This document shows positions 36,531-45,125 of a DNA stretch of 64,000 nt, in pieces. Made by a program: the position numbers and the translations under genes. The DNA is from an uncultured Chitinophagaceae bacterium (lineage in GTDB: Bacteria; Bacteroidota; Bacteroidia; Chitinophagales; Chitinophagaceae). The notes under the pieces are model-generated. The model was not told where the DNA came from and ran no database searches. It saw nothing but the letters and a program-made list of their open reading frames with translations. The stretch spans positions 1 through 64,000 of the forward strand of contig CALJNC010000011.1 of the NCBI GenBank assembly GCA_937981995.1, in the 5' to 3' direction. Every line of letters starts with the position of its first letter. Positions within the stretch are counted from its first letter, which is position 1.

Positions 36531-36557
36531 TTGTCTACAAATTTAAGACATTTGTCT
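36527..36557 (-). promoter_or_regulatory. Toxin-antitoxin promoter with two operator-like sites
   Basis: The -7 box TAAATTTG (minus strand) is 36538-36545. A perfect palindrome AGACATTTGTCT lies upstream at 36546-36557. A related site, ACATTTGTCT (36527-36536), overlaps the start codon. The two ACATTTGT cores are 21 bp apart centre to centre, two helical turns, as expected for cooperative antitoxin binding. Confidence 0.6.
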
Positions 36558-36569
36558 CGATTTATGAAG

Positions 36570-37109
36570 TTATTCAGTAAAATAATAGGTTACCACAGAA
36601 TGTTCCTCCCGCTCAATATTCTGCATTTGCAAAAATCTATAGGGTGCAAATAAAACCTTTTGCGTAACTCCTTTGTCCAAGGTTTCAAAGTACAAGCTAC
36701 TCATCTCATTACTTTCAGTACTAGAAACTATGCTTATCGAACGTGTATAATCTTTAGGTGCAAGTGTTTTATAAAACAGTGTCATTGTATTTGACATAGA
36801 ATCATTCATGATATCAATCGCATAGTGAAGATTTAACTCCTTACGCTGAATATTCGCCTTATTAAAAGCTTCCTTTATTTCGTCCCAAGGCATGGCATCT
36901 GCACTTAATTGAAGACTATCTGTAGTTGACTTATTTTTACTTACTTTCCAATAAACAACTGTGGAATCCATATCCCATTCGTTTTGTAAAATCTGATTTA
37001 AATCAGGGTAATTAATCAGCTTATCTCCATTATACGTTTCTTCTTTACAAGCAAAAAATAGTATTACCAAACTGAAACACAACGTATATTTAATCAACTT
37101 ATTTAACAT
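36570..37109 (-). CDS. Lipoprotein of unknown function
   Basis: The 179 residues begin with a lipoprotein signal (VILFFACKEE). The mature part has a helix-rich region with AMPWDEIKEAFNKAN and strands LYFETLDKGVTQKVLFAP, and ends in VVTYYFTE. No family was recognised. It overlaps the SUI1 gene by 11 nt, so nadC, SUI1 and this gene form an operon that ends before the toxin-antitoxin promoter. Confidence 0.65.
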   Translation of the reverse strand: MLNKLIKYTLCFSLVILFFACKEETYNGDKLINYPDLNQILQNEWDMDSTVVYWKVSKNKSTTDSLQLSADAMPWDEIKEAFNKANIQRKELNLHYAIDIMNDSMSNTMTLFYKTLAPKDYTRSISIVSSTESNEMSSLYFETLDKGVTQKVLFAPYRFLQMQNIEREEHSVVTYYFTE

Positions 37110-37434
37110 TATAACCTTCTTTAATTAAAGCTTCTTTGACTTTTTTTAATTCATTTCCTTGAACAAGCATCTCTCCTTCCTTATAACTACCACCCGTGCC
37201 GCATTTTTGTTTAAGCATTTTACATAAGGCCTTTCCATCTGCGTCATTTCCTTCAAAGCCTTCAATCAAAGTGACGGTTTTGCCACCGCGATGTTTGGTT
37301 TCTAAACGAACTTTTAAATACTGCTCCTCAGGTGGCAATGTTTCAATCTCTTCTTCCTCTTCATACCCAAAATCATCATTCGTAGAATAAACCATTCCAC
37401 CTCCACCATTCTTAAAACGCTTTTTCTTGCTCAT
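37099..37434 (-). CDS. SUI1/YciH-like translation initiation factor
   Basis: The 111 residues have a basic N-terminus, an acidic EEEEEIE linker and the SUI1 domain (about 40-111: RLETKHRGGKTVTLIEGFEGN ... LCKMLKQKCGTGGSYKEGEMLVQGN). SUI1 resembles eukaryotic eIF1; bacterial YciH is thought to influence initiation fidelity. It lies 7 nt after nadC. Confidence 0.85.
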   Translation of the reverse strand: MSKKKRFKNGGGGMVYSTNDDFGYEEEEEIETLPPEEQYLKVRLETKHRGGKTVTLIEGFEGNDADGKALCKMLKQKCGTGGSYKEGEMLVQGNELKKVKEALIKEGYNVK

Positions 37435-37441
37435 TATTATA

Positions 37442-38278
37442 TTATTTTACCGCTTTTAAACTTAAGTCCATACTAGTTGCATGATGTATCAATGCACCAA
37501 CTGATATATAATCAACCCCAGTAGCAGCATAGGCTTCAATTGTATCTAACTCAATACCACCACTTGCTTCAGTTTCATACTTGCCATCAATTAGTGTAAG
37601 GGCCTCCCTAATTTCATCGGGCGAAAAATTGTCTAACATAATGCGATGTACCCCACCATGCGCCATTACTTTTTTTACATCTTCCAAGCTACCTGTTTCT
37701 ACTTCAATTTTTATATCAATACTCTTTTCTGTAAGATATGAATTTGCTGCGTCAATAGCTTTTTCTATTCCACCACAAAAATCAGTATGATTATCCTTAA
37801 GCATAATCATATCATACAAGCCCATTCTATGATTATGACCGCCGCCAATACGCACAGCTTCTTTTTGAAAACTTCTGAAGAGCGGCGTTGTTTTACGCGT
37901 ATCCAGTAATTTAGTTGAGTAATCACTTACTTTTTTTACATACGTATTGGTAAGCGATGCGATACCACTCATGCGTTGCATAATATTAAGCACCAAACGC
38001 TCAGTAGAAAGTAAGGTTCTTGTTTTTGCTTTAATTCTAAATGCTTCTTCACCTTTTTTTACTTGATCGCCATCTTTCTTAGTAAATGTAATTTCACAAT
38101 CCGTTTGCACGTACTTAAATATTTTTTCAGCAATTTCTAATCCTGCAATAATTCCATCTTCCTTAATTTTCAAAACGGCTTCATCCTCATTCTCAGCAGG
38201 AATACAGCATAGCGTGCTATGATCACCGTCTTTTATATCTTCTTCTAGGGAAAGTTTTATAAACTCATTCAAATCCAT
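37442..38278 (-). CDS. nadC: Nicotinate-nucleotide pyrophosphorylase (carboxylating)
   Basis: NadC converts quinolinate and PRPP to nicotinate mononucleotide in NAD synthesis. The 278 residues show LDTRKTTPLFRSFQKEAVRIGGGHNHRMGLYDMIMLKDNH with the family's substrate-binding Arg/Lys/His residues, EVETGSLED and EASGGI near the end. A TACCTTTG box at 38284-38291 ends 5 nt before the ATG. The NAD-targeting RES toxin lies only 1.4 kb downstream; that proximity may be chance. Confidence 0.95.
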   Translation of the reverse strand: MDLNEFIKLSLEEDIKDGDHSTLCCIPAENEDEAVLKIKEDGIIAGLEIAEKIFKYVQTDCEITFTKKDGDQVKKGEEAFRIKAKTRTLLSTERLVLNIMQRMSGIASLTNTYVKKVSDYSTKLLDTRKTTPLFRSFQKEAVRIGGGHNHRMGLYDMIMLKDNHTDFCGGIEKAIDAANSYLTEKSIDIKIEVETGSLEDVKKVMAHGGVHRIMLDNFSPDEIREALTLIDGKYETEASGGIELDTIEAYAATGVDYISVGALIHHATSMDLSLKAVK

Positions 38279-38327
38279 AAACTCAAAGGTAAGTTCGTTT
38301 ATGCAAATCTTTTTACAATATATAAAC

Positions 38328-38362
38328 TAGGGTTTCGATTACTGACTACCATTAAAACCCTA
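38328..38362. repeat. Inverted repeat between nadC and the cyclophilin gene
   Basis: TAGGGTTT (38328-38335) is complementary to AAACCCTA (38355-38362) with a 19-nt gap. It lies between divergent promoters, so an operator is possible. The downstream gene has a weak box TAATATTG (38371-38378) 7 nt before its ATG. Confidence 0.35.
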
Positions 38363-38385
38363 AGGTTTCGTAATATTGTAATAGT

Positions 38386-39057
38386 ATGAAAAAAATAATC
38401 TTCGCCTTAGTGGCCATCAGTTTTATAACTTCTTGTTCGGTAATTAAAAAAAGCAAAGCCCCTGCAAAGGAAAGCTATAAGGTTCAGCTTGAAACTACAG
38501 CAGGTATCGTTAAAATTCAATTGTATGAAGATATTCCTTTACATGCCAAGAATTTTTTAAAACTTACAAAAGAAGGTTTTTATGATGGCTTACTTTTTCA
38601 TAGAGTGATACCACAGTTTATGATACAAGGTGGTGACCCACAGAGTAAAGATGCCAAGCCTAATGTTGGATTGGGAAATGGGAGTAATGGTTATTTAATC
38701 CCTGCAGAATTTAAGGTAGAAAAATACATTCATAAGAGAGGTGCATTAGCAGCAGCTAGAACAGGAAATCCTGAAAAGAAAAGTAGTGGTTGTCAGTTTT
38801 ATATAGTGGAAGGTAAAACCTATACAGATGCACAATTAGCAAATTTTGAGAAGCAAAAAGGATTTACCTATACGGCAAAACAAAAAGAAGCCTATAAAAC
38901 CCTAGGAGGCACTCCACACTTAGATAATGATTATACCGTGTACGGCGAGGTGATTGAAGGATTGGATATTGTAACTAAAATATCAAAAGTAAAATGTGGT
39001 GGTAGCAATAGACCCGTTACAGACGTAAAAATTATTAAAGCAACGGTAATTAAGTAA
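38386..39057 (+). CDS. Cyclophilin-type peptidyl-prolyl isomerase lipoprotein
   Basis: The 223 residues start with a lipoprotein signal (ITSCSVIKKSK), followed by a cyclophilin domain with LHAKNFLKLTKEGFYDGLLFHRVIPQFMIQGGDP, AAARTGNPEKKSSGCQFYI and YTVYGEVIEGLDIVTKI. It probably assists periplasmic protein folding. An insert around KTYTDAQLANFEKQKGFTYT lengthens one loop, as is common in this phylum. The stop abuts that of the convergent Bat gene. Confidence 0.9.
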   Translation: MKKIIFALVAISFITSCSVIKKSKAPAKESYKVQLETTAGIVKIQLYEDIPLHAKNFLKLTKEGFYDGLLFHRVIPQFMIQGGDPQSKDAKPNVGLGNGSNGYLIPAEFKVEKYIHKRGALAAARTGNPEKKSSGCQFYIVEGKTYTDAQLANFEKQKGFTYTAKQKEAYKTLGGTPHLDNDYTVYGEVIEGLDIVTKISKVKCGGSNRPVTDVKIIKATVIK

Positions 39058-40785
39058 TTACCAATCCTTATCTAGCTGGTAGGACTTAGCTTTTTGTTTT
39101 TCTTTCTTATCCTTAATTTTTTTCTCCTCACGGTTGAGGGCGTCTAATATTTTTTTTGCTTGCTCTTTACTTAGCTTACTTGGCTGCGGTTTGGGCTTTG
39201 ATTTATTCTGCTTGTCATCTTTGTTCTTATTCTCTTCTTTCTCTTTGTCCTGCTGCTCCTTGTCTTTATTCTTTTTATCCTGCGGTTTTTGCTTATCATC
39301 CTTCTCGTCCTTGTCCTTTTCGTCTTGCTTATCCTTGTCTTTGTCCTTTTTATTCTGCTGCTCTTTCAACTTTTTTTGAGCGTATGCTAGGTTATATTTC
39401 GTTTGTTGCGCTTTAGGATTTTTCTTAAGGGATGCTTTATAATAATTAATTGCTTCTTGCCATTTTTTCTCTTCAGCCCTCACATTGCCCGCATTGTGAT
39501 AGGCATAGGAGCTCATCATTTTATCTTTAGTTTTAGCACCTACATACTCGTATTGCTTTATAGCTTGCTCAGGATCTTTAGCTCTCAAAAACGCATTGCC
39601 TAGATTAAATCGAGCTGGCTCCTTTGTTTTAGCTTTTTTATCATTTATTGTTTTTTCATATTCAGTTGCGGCTTTTTGAAATTCTTGTTTTTGATACAAC
39701 TCATTACCATTATAAATATTCCTGTCCATAGTTTGCGATGAGGCAAATTGTGGTAACAACATGAATAATAAAAAATGAAAAGCAGTACGTAATCGTTTAT
39801 TTGCTTTGCGCGAAGGCATTAAAAATTCAACCAATAAAAGCAAAAGCATAATGCCTAAAAAATATTGAAAATAGGAACTATAATTAGCCAATCTACTTTC
39901 ACCTAAATTAGTTTTACTTATTTGATTCAACCTATTTGAAATTTGATTTACACTCCCACCAATGCGATTTAAGTTTACAAAAATACCTTGACCTGAACTA
40001 GCAATTTTTTTCAATTCATCCTCGTTCATTATAGAAATAACTTCCTTCCCTTCATTATCTTTTTTAGTTTCACCATTAGGTAAAAGAATACTACTCCCGT
40101 CTTTTGATCCGGCCCCTACTGTACAAAGCATGATGCCTTTTTTAGCTATTTTCTTAGCTTCGCTTATAGCTTTCTCCTCATGATCCTCACCATCAGAAAT
40201 TAAAACGATGGCTTTATGCTTTGCATTTTTGCTATTAAAAGATTCATAAGCCATTTGTAAGGCATCTCCCATTACGGTGCCTTGTGTTTGTGCTAACTCA
40301 GGAATAGCAAGGCTTAAATTCATTTTTATGGCTCCTACATCAGAAGTAAGCGGTACAGATAAATACGAACGCCCCGCAAAAAGGATTAGTCCCATGCGGT
40401 TGCCATTTAATTTTTCAATGAGTTTATTAGCAAAAAGTTTAGACTTTTCAAGGCGACTTGGTTTTAAATCTTGAGCGTACATACTGTTACTTATATCAAG
40501 CACAATCATTACATCAATTCCTTTTTGCGTCATACGCTCAACCTTGCCTCTTTTTTGCAAATTAGCCAGGCCAAATACACCAAAGAATAAAGCGGCTGCT
40601 AGCAGAATAAATTTAAACTTGGAAAGCGCAGAACTATAGGAAGGCATTAAATCAGCTACCAAGTCTTCCTTACCAAAGAGTTTAATCTTTTTATTACGCC
40701 ATACGATGTATAGCACATAGCATAGAATAGCGGCTCCTACTAGGATTAAAAAAACAAAATATTCTTGATGTTGAAAACGAAACAT
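39058..40785 (-). CDS. BatB-BatC fusion: VWA and TPR protein
   Basis: The 575 residues fuse a BatB-like part (about 1-325: N-terminal membrane helices, VWA domain with MIDAS DISNSM, a second membrane segment near 305-325) to a second hydrophobic stretch and a BatC-like TPR part (about 350-470). The tail is extremely rich in Lys, Asp, Glu and Gln (about 470-570). Bat proteins are associated with aerotolerance or envelope stress. No MoxR, DUF58, BatA or BatD gene is adjacent. A TAGATTTG box (40794-40801) ends 8 nt before the ATG. Confidence 0.85.
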   Translation of the reverse strand: MFRFQHQEYFVFLILVGAAILCYVLYIVWRNKKIKLFGKEDLVADLMPSYSSALSKFKFILLAAALFFGVFGLANLQKRGKVERMTQKGIDVMIVLDISNSMYAQDLKPSRLEKSKLFANKLIEKLNGNRMGLILFAGRSYLSVPLTSDVGAIKMNLSLAIPELAQTQGTVMGDALQMAYESFNSKNAKHKAIVLISDGEDHEEKAISEAKKIAKKGIMLCTVGAGSKDGSSILLPNGETKKDNEGKEVISIMNEDELKKIASSGQGIFVNLNRIGGSVNQISNRLNQISKTNLGESRLANYSSYFQYFLGIMLLLLLVEFLMPSRKANKRLRTAFHFLLFMLLPQFASSQTMDRNIYNGNELYQKQEFQKAATEYEKTINDKKAKTKEPARFNLGNAFLRAKDPEQAIKQYEYVGAKTKDKMMSSYAYHNAGNVRAEEKKWQEAINYYKASLKKNPKAQQTKYNLAYAQKKLKEQQNKKDKDKDKQDEKDKDEKDDKQKPQDKKNKDKEQQDKEKEENKNKDDKQNKSKPKPQPSKLSKEQAKKILDALNREEKKIKDKKEKQKAKSYQLDKDW

Positions 40786-40824
40786 TTAGAACGCAAATCT
40801 AAAGATTGAATACTTAAAGCAGTG

Positions 40825-40848
40825 CTAAAATGTGAGTCTACATTTTAG
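40825..40848 (-). terminator. Hairpin between purA and the Bat fusion gene
   Basis: CTAAAATGT (40825-40833) pairs perfectly with ACATTTTAG (40840-40848) around a 6-nt loop, just past the purA stop. It lacks a long T run, so termination is likely but not certain. Confidence 0.45.
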
Positions 40849-40851
40849 GAA

Positions 40852-42117
40852 TTAACCCAACTGAATCAGCTGTTCACGGCCCACACCATTGGATACAAAA
40901 CTTACTTTTACATCTAAATAGCTTTCAATACTTTTTTGGTATGCCACAAAGTTCTTAGGTAAATCAGCAATTGTTTTACACTCTGACAAGTTCCCTTCCC
41001 AGCCGGCATGCTCCTCATATACTGGCTCACACTCCTCTGGCTGATACTCAAATGGAAACTCTTGCGTTTCACCTCCATCTACAATATACGAGGTTGCCAC
41101 CTTAATGGTTTCAAACTCATCCATAATATCAGTTTTAGTGATGATTAAATCAGTTACACCGTTAATCATACAAGAATAATTTAGAGCTACTAAATCCAAC
41201 CAGCCACATCTGCGTGGACGACCAGTAGTTGCACCAAATTCACTACCTAGTTTACGAAGCTTTTCGCCTGTTTCATCAAATAACTCCGTAGGGAAAGGCC
41301 CTCCACCTACTCTTGTGCAATAAGCTTTTGTAATACCAAACACCTTGCCCACCTTAGTTGGGGGCACACCTAATCCATTACATAAACCTGCAGAAATTGT
41401 ATTACTACTTGTTACAAAAGGGTAGGTTCCAAAATCAATATCTAGCATCATACCTTGTGCACCTTCTGCTAATACTTTTTTACCAGCATCAATTGCCTTG
41501 TTTAAATAGTATTCTGCCTTTATAACTTTAAGCGTTTTTAATACTTCAACTGCTTCAAAAAATCCTTCTTCGTATGTAGCCAAATCTTCATCAAAGCCCA
41601 TTTGACTTAGTAACTTACTGTGCTTTTCTTTTAAGCGATTATAACGCTCAACAAAATCATCTTTATGTACATCACCTACTCGTATTCCGTTTCGCCCTGT
41701 CTTATCCATATAAGTTGGCCCAATTCCTTTTAGTGTACTTCCAATTTTATTTTTGCCTTTAGCAATTTCATTTGCTTTATCCAATGCTCGGTGCGTAGGC
41801 AAAATGATATGAGCACGATCGCTTACCAAAATTTTACTTACAGGATCCACACCATGAGAATTAATTGTTTCTAATTCCTTCTTTAGTGTAATTGGATCAA
41901 TCACTACACCATTACCAATCACATTAATAATATCATCATGAAAAACACCAGAAGGTATTGTATGCAATACAACTTTCTTATCCTTTACATATAGCGTATG
42001 ACCAGCATTGGGCCCACCCTGAAAACGAGCAATAATATCATAATCCTTAGCTAGGTAATCTACGATTTTACCTTTTCCTTCGTCGCCCCACTGTAGGCCT
42101 AATAGTACATCAATCAT
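40852..42117 (-). CDS. purA: Adenylosuccinate synthetase
   Basis: PurA joins IMP and aspartate using GTP in AMP synthesis. The 421 residues have GDEGKGKIVD, NAGHTLY, STLKGIGPTYMDKTGRNG, EGAQGMMLDIDFGTYPFVTSSN and GRPRRCGWLDLVAL. All are diagnostic. A TAAATTTG box lies at 42135-42142, giving a leader of about 10-13 nt. Confidence 0.97.
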   Translation of the reverse strand: MIDVLLGLQWGDEGKGKIVDYLAKDYDIIARFQGGPNAGHTLYVKDKKVVLHTIPSGVFHDDIINVIGNGVVIDPITLKKELETINSHGVDPVSKILVSDRAHIILPTHRALDKANEIAKGKNKIGSTLKGIGPTYMDKTGRNGIRVGDVHKDDFVERYNRLKEKHSKLLSQMGFDEDLATYEEGFFEAVEVLKTLKVIKAEYYLNKAIDAGKKVLAEGAQGMMLDIDFGTYPFVTSSNTISAGLCNGLGVPPTKVGKVFGITKAYCTRVGGGPFPTELFDETGEKLRKLGSEFGATTGRPRRCGWLDLVALNYSCMINGVTDLIITKTDIMDEFETIKVATSYIVDGGETQEFPFEYQPEECEPVYEEHAGWEGNLSECKTIADLPKNFVAYQKSIESYLDVKVSFVSNGVGREQLIQLG

Positions 42118-42205
42118 TGGCTGTGCTTAAGATTCAAATTTAAGGCAAAGGGTATTATCAGTTAAACTCACAGTCATTAATTATGCACGTTTCTGTGCTA
42201 TTTAA

Positions 42206-42985
42206 TCACAGTTGAGACTCGTATTTGTTCAGAACTAAATCTTCACCCAAGCGAGCATAGGTTTTATAGCTCAACCAATCACCCAGATTAACGTATGATG
42301 AGCGCTCATTCATAGGTAATACATTGGGTATATGCCTATGGCCAAATATGAAATAATCATAGTGGTTCTCTTTGAGCAGACCTTTGGCATACTGTATCTG
42401 AAACTCATTTTCATTCCCTAAGAATTGAATATTTTCATACTTATGCTTAGGACCACGCTTACTAAAATAGCTCGCAATGCGCAAGCCAACATCAGGGTGT
42501 AATTGCCTATAAATCCACTGACAAAAGGGATTGCGCAATACAGCTTTTAGTACCTTATAGGTTGCATCGCCAGGGCCTATGCCATCACCATGTCCAAGAC
42601 GCACTATCTTATCATTAAACTGAAACGTTTGATGCTCATGGATTACCACAGCATTCAGCTCCTGCTGAAAATAATCACGCAACCAAAGGTCATGATTACC
42701 ACTAAAAATAAACAGCTGTATACCTTGATCACTTAACTCCGCAAGTTTTCCAAGAAAACGAGTATTGCCCTTAGGCACCACTAATTTATACTCCATCCAA
42801 GCATCCCAGATGTCGCCCATTAAAAAAATAGCTTGTGCATCAGATTTTATACTATCTAACCAATTGCAAATAATCTTTTCGCGCGCATGACTATCCTCAT
42901 TTCCATTAATACCAAAATGAAAATCAGAGGCAAAATAAACATACTTGCCTTGTGGGATATCTATCTTTCTATCTATTGAAAGCAT
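42206..42985 (-). CDS. UDP-2,3-diacylglucosamine diphosphatase (LpxH-like)
   Basis: LpxH hydrolyses UDP-2,3-diacylglucosamine in lipid A synthesis at the inner membrane. The 259 residues carry the calcineurin-like metal motifs DFHFG, GDIWD, GNHD, GHGDGIGPGD and GHRH. The start is set at 42985 because the TTG three codons upstream falls inside the -7 box AATCTTTG (42992-42999), which would leave a near-leaderless message. Confidence 0.88.
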   Translation of the reverse strand: MLSIDRKIDIPQGKYVYFASDFHFGINGNEDSHAREKIICNWLDSIKSDAQAIFLMGDIWDAWMEYKLVVPKGNTRFLGKLAELSDQGIQLFIFSGNHDLWLRDYFQQELNAVVIHEHQTFQFNDKIVRLGHGDGIGPGDATYKVLKAVLRNPFCQWIYRQLHPDVGLRIASYFSKRGPKHKYENIQFLGNENEFQIQYAKGLLKENHYDYFIFGHRHIPNVLPMNERSSYVNLGDWLSYKTYARLGEDLVLNKYESQL

Positions 42986-43061
42986 GTGGTACAAAGATTA
43001 TGCATTTAAACTATTTCTTATATGAATTGGCTTAGAAGTTTATAAATACAACAGAAGGCAT

Positions 43062-43775
43062 TTAAGGCTTCTCAATATTTAATCCGGGATTCTTTCTTTT
43101 ATAATCGTCCCAATTATATAAAACCCATTGACGTATTTCTAGCTCACCTGCTTCGCGTGCAAATTTTATTGCCATAGGATAAGCATTCATAAAATAAGCT
43201 AACTGGTCACCGGTAAGCTTGGTTACTTTACTTACCATTTCAGGTGTATAGCGGGTATCAATATATTTTTGCTCTTCCATATCAAGCACCTGCTGTTTAA
43301 ACTTGCGTAGGTTTTTATGTTTTTTAGAAAACAATTGCTGCAAGGCAGATACCGGAGAGTTGATGGATTTTTCTTGTTTATATTTTAAAATGTCTTTATA
43401 AATTTCTGCGCGCTCCACAGAATCTCTTTGATAAGGGGTAAGCGGCTTGGTAATTTTTACCGCCTTTAATTCCGTTCGACCAATGCTTAGTTTAACTCTT
43501 AAAAAATCAATACTATCTACATCGCGTATGCGTATAATGCGAGATTTATAACCACTATAAGAAACTTTTAGATACTGGTCATTTTTAACCTCTATTGAAA
43601 ACGTTCCTCGTCTGCTAGTTTTAGCACCATATTTTGTTTGTAGATTTTGAACCGTTACACTTGCCATGGGTTTTTCATTCACAGCATCAATTACAATACC
43701 TGTAATATACTTTTGCGCATTCGCTGAAAAGCTAAAAAATACTAGCAATAGCAATATGATAAAACCTCTGTTCAC
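43062..43775 (-). CDS. Secreted carboxypeptidase-regulatory-like domain protein
   Basis: The 237 residues have a signal peptide (ending SANAQ), a CarboxypepD_reg-like domain (about 22-105: YITGIVIDAVNEKPMASVTV ... SRRGTFSIEV ... YLKVSYSGYKSRII) and a helical C-terminal half with KYKQEKSINSPVSALQQLFSKK. It has the same architecture as the gene at 10181. It starts at GTG 43775, 4 nt after an exact TATTTTTG box (43780-43787), the clearest case of a leaderless GTG start. Confidence 0.75.
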   Translation of the reverse strand: MNRGFIILLLLVFFSFSANAQKYITGIVIDAVNEKPMASVTVQNLQTKYGAKTSRRGTFSIEVKNDQYLKVSYSGYKSRIIRIRDVDSIDFLRVKLSIGRTELKAVKITKPLTPYQRDSVERAEIYKDILKYKQEKSINSPVSALQQLFSKKHKNLRKFKQQVLDMEEQKYIDTRYTPEMVSKVTKLTGDQLAYFMNAYPMAIKFAREAGELEIRQWVLYNWDDYKRKNPGLNIEKP

Positions 43776-43838
43776 TTTACAAAAATAAGCACTTGGTTTC
43801 CCTAAGCTTTGTAATATTATCTTAATGTTCGTTAAATA

Positions 43839-45122
43839 CTAAAAAACGATTAAATCGTAAAAATCCTCCTGTTGGTAATGCTTATTAGCAAGTTCCATTA
43901 CCTGCTCCGCCGTAATATTCTTATAAGTGGCTATGCTATTATTAAACGTTGCTTTGTCTACACCATTTAATATGAGCGACTTCCAGCGGCCCATAATTTT
44001 AAACGGCCCGTCAATACTACCTAATATGCTTCCTAAAATGTAGTTCTTTACTAGTTGCAATTCTTCTTCAGGAACTAATTCAGTTCGTAAACGCTGCATT
44101 TCATTCCATATTTCAGTAACGGCCTTTTCTGCAACATCCTTACCTACATCTGTAGCAATTACGTAACTATTGCCTTTCATATTTTGCTGTACAAATGAGT
44201 AAATCCCATAAGTATATCCTTTTTCCTCACGGATATTACTCATTAAGCGCGACCCAAAATAACCCCCAAACAATGTATTTACATATTGCATAGGAATAAA
44301 ATCAGCATCATTTCTATCAATAAATTTTTTGGCTACTCGTATAGCTCCTTGCAAAGCTTCCGAGTCATTTATGATGCGGTGCTTTTTTTCGGCTGTTGCC
44401 TTTATATCCACTTTAGCTTTTGCCAAAGAAGTATTGGCAAAACTCACCTTGCCTAACTCATCTTTAATTGTTTGGATTAAGTCTTCTTCAAACTTTCCTG
44501 ACAAGAAAAAAGTAGCCTCATTCATTTGTACATACTCCTTATGAAAATCTACAACATGCTCCCGGCTAAGTGTATTATAATCTTCTAGTAAAGAATAAGA
44601 ACCATACGGGTGATCAAAGCCATAAATCAACTCGTCAATGGTGCGATTGGCTACAAAATCAGACTTCTTTAAATTTACGGTCATTCCTTGTATTGCCTGC
44701 TGCCTGTAAATTTCAAGCTCATCATTAGGGTATTGTGCATCTTGTAGTATCTCAAATAAAAGCGGTAATAGTTTAGCAAAATGCTTTGAAAGCGATTGCA
44801 ACTTAACAATCAAAAAATCATTATTCTGTGATATCGTAAGACTAGCACCCCACTTCTCTATTTGCTCGCTTATTTGTAAAGCGGTGTATTTTGAAGTGCC
44901 CGATTTTATCAAACCCGTCATAGCTTTTGATACCACAACTTCAAATTGAGTTTTAAGTAATTTGGGCAAGTAAATTTCAAAAGAAACTACAGGTTGTGTA
45001 CCTGCATTTACGCTATACAATGTATTGCGATCAGTTATAGCATATGATGCACAATCAGGTAGTTCAAAAGTAAAACTTGTTGCTTGCTGTATCGTAGGAG
45101 AAAGTGTTCTATCTAAATTCAT
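43839..45122 (-). CDS. M16 (insulinase)-family protein, apparently non-catalytic
   Basis: M16 peptidases often work as pairs of a zinc-binding and a non-catalytic subunit. The 427 residues have the M16 fold but no HxxEH zinc motif in the N-terminal half (the region reads SKAMTGLIKSGTSKY). The C-terminal half has the R/Y-containing GGYFGSRLMSNIREEKGYTYGIYSF that completes the partner's site. No catalytic partner lies next to it. It sits 3 nt after the SDR gene and is probably co-transcribed with it. Confidence 0.85.
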   Translation of the reverse strand: MNLDRTLSPTIQQATSFTFELPDCASYAITDRNTLYSVNAGTQPVVSFEIYLPKLLKTQFEVVVSKAMTGLIKSGTSKYTALQISEQIEKWGASLTISQNNDFLIVKLQSLSKHFAKLLPLLFEILQDAQYPNDELEIYRQQAIQGMTVNLKKSDFVANRTIDELIYGFDHPYGSYSLLEDYNTLSREHVVDFHKEYVQMNEATFFLSGKFEEDLIQTIKDELGKVSFANTSLAKAKVDIKATAEKKHRIINDSEALQGAIRVAKKFIDRNDADFIPMQYVNTLFGGYFGSRLMSNIREEKGYTYGIYSFVQQNMKGNSYVIATDVGKDVAEKAVTEIWNEMQRLRTELVPEEELQLVKNYILGSILGSIDGPFKIMGRWKSLILNGVDKATFNNSIATYKNITAEQVMELANKHYQQEDFYDLIVF

Positions 45123-45125
45123 ATA

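Noticed and set aside
39134..39603. Overlapping plus-strand frames opposite the Bat fusion gene
   Set aside because: They are the antisense image of the Lys/Asp/Glu-rich low-complexity tail, rich in Ser, Phe, Cys and Leu, with no start context or family signature.
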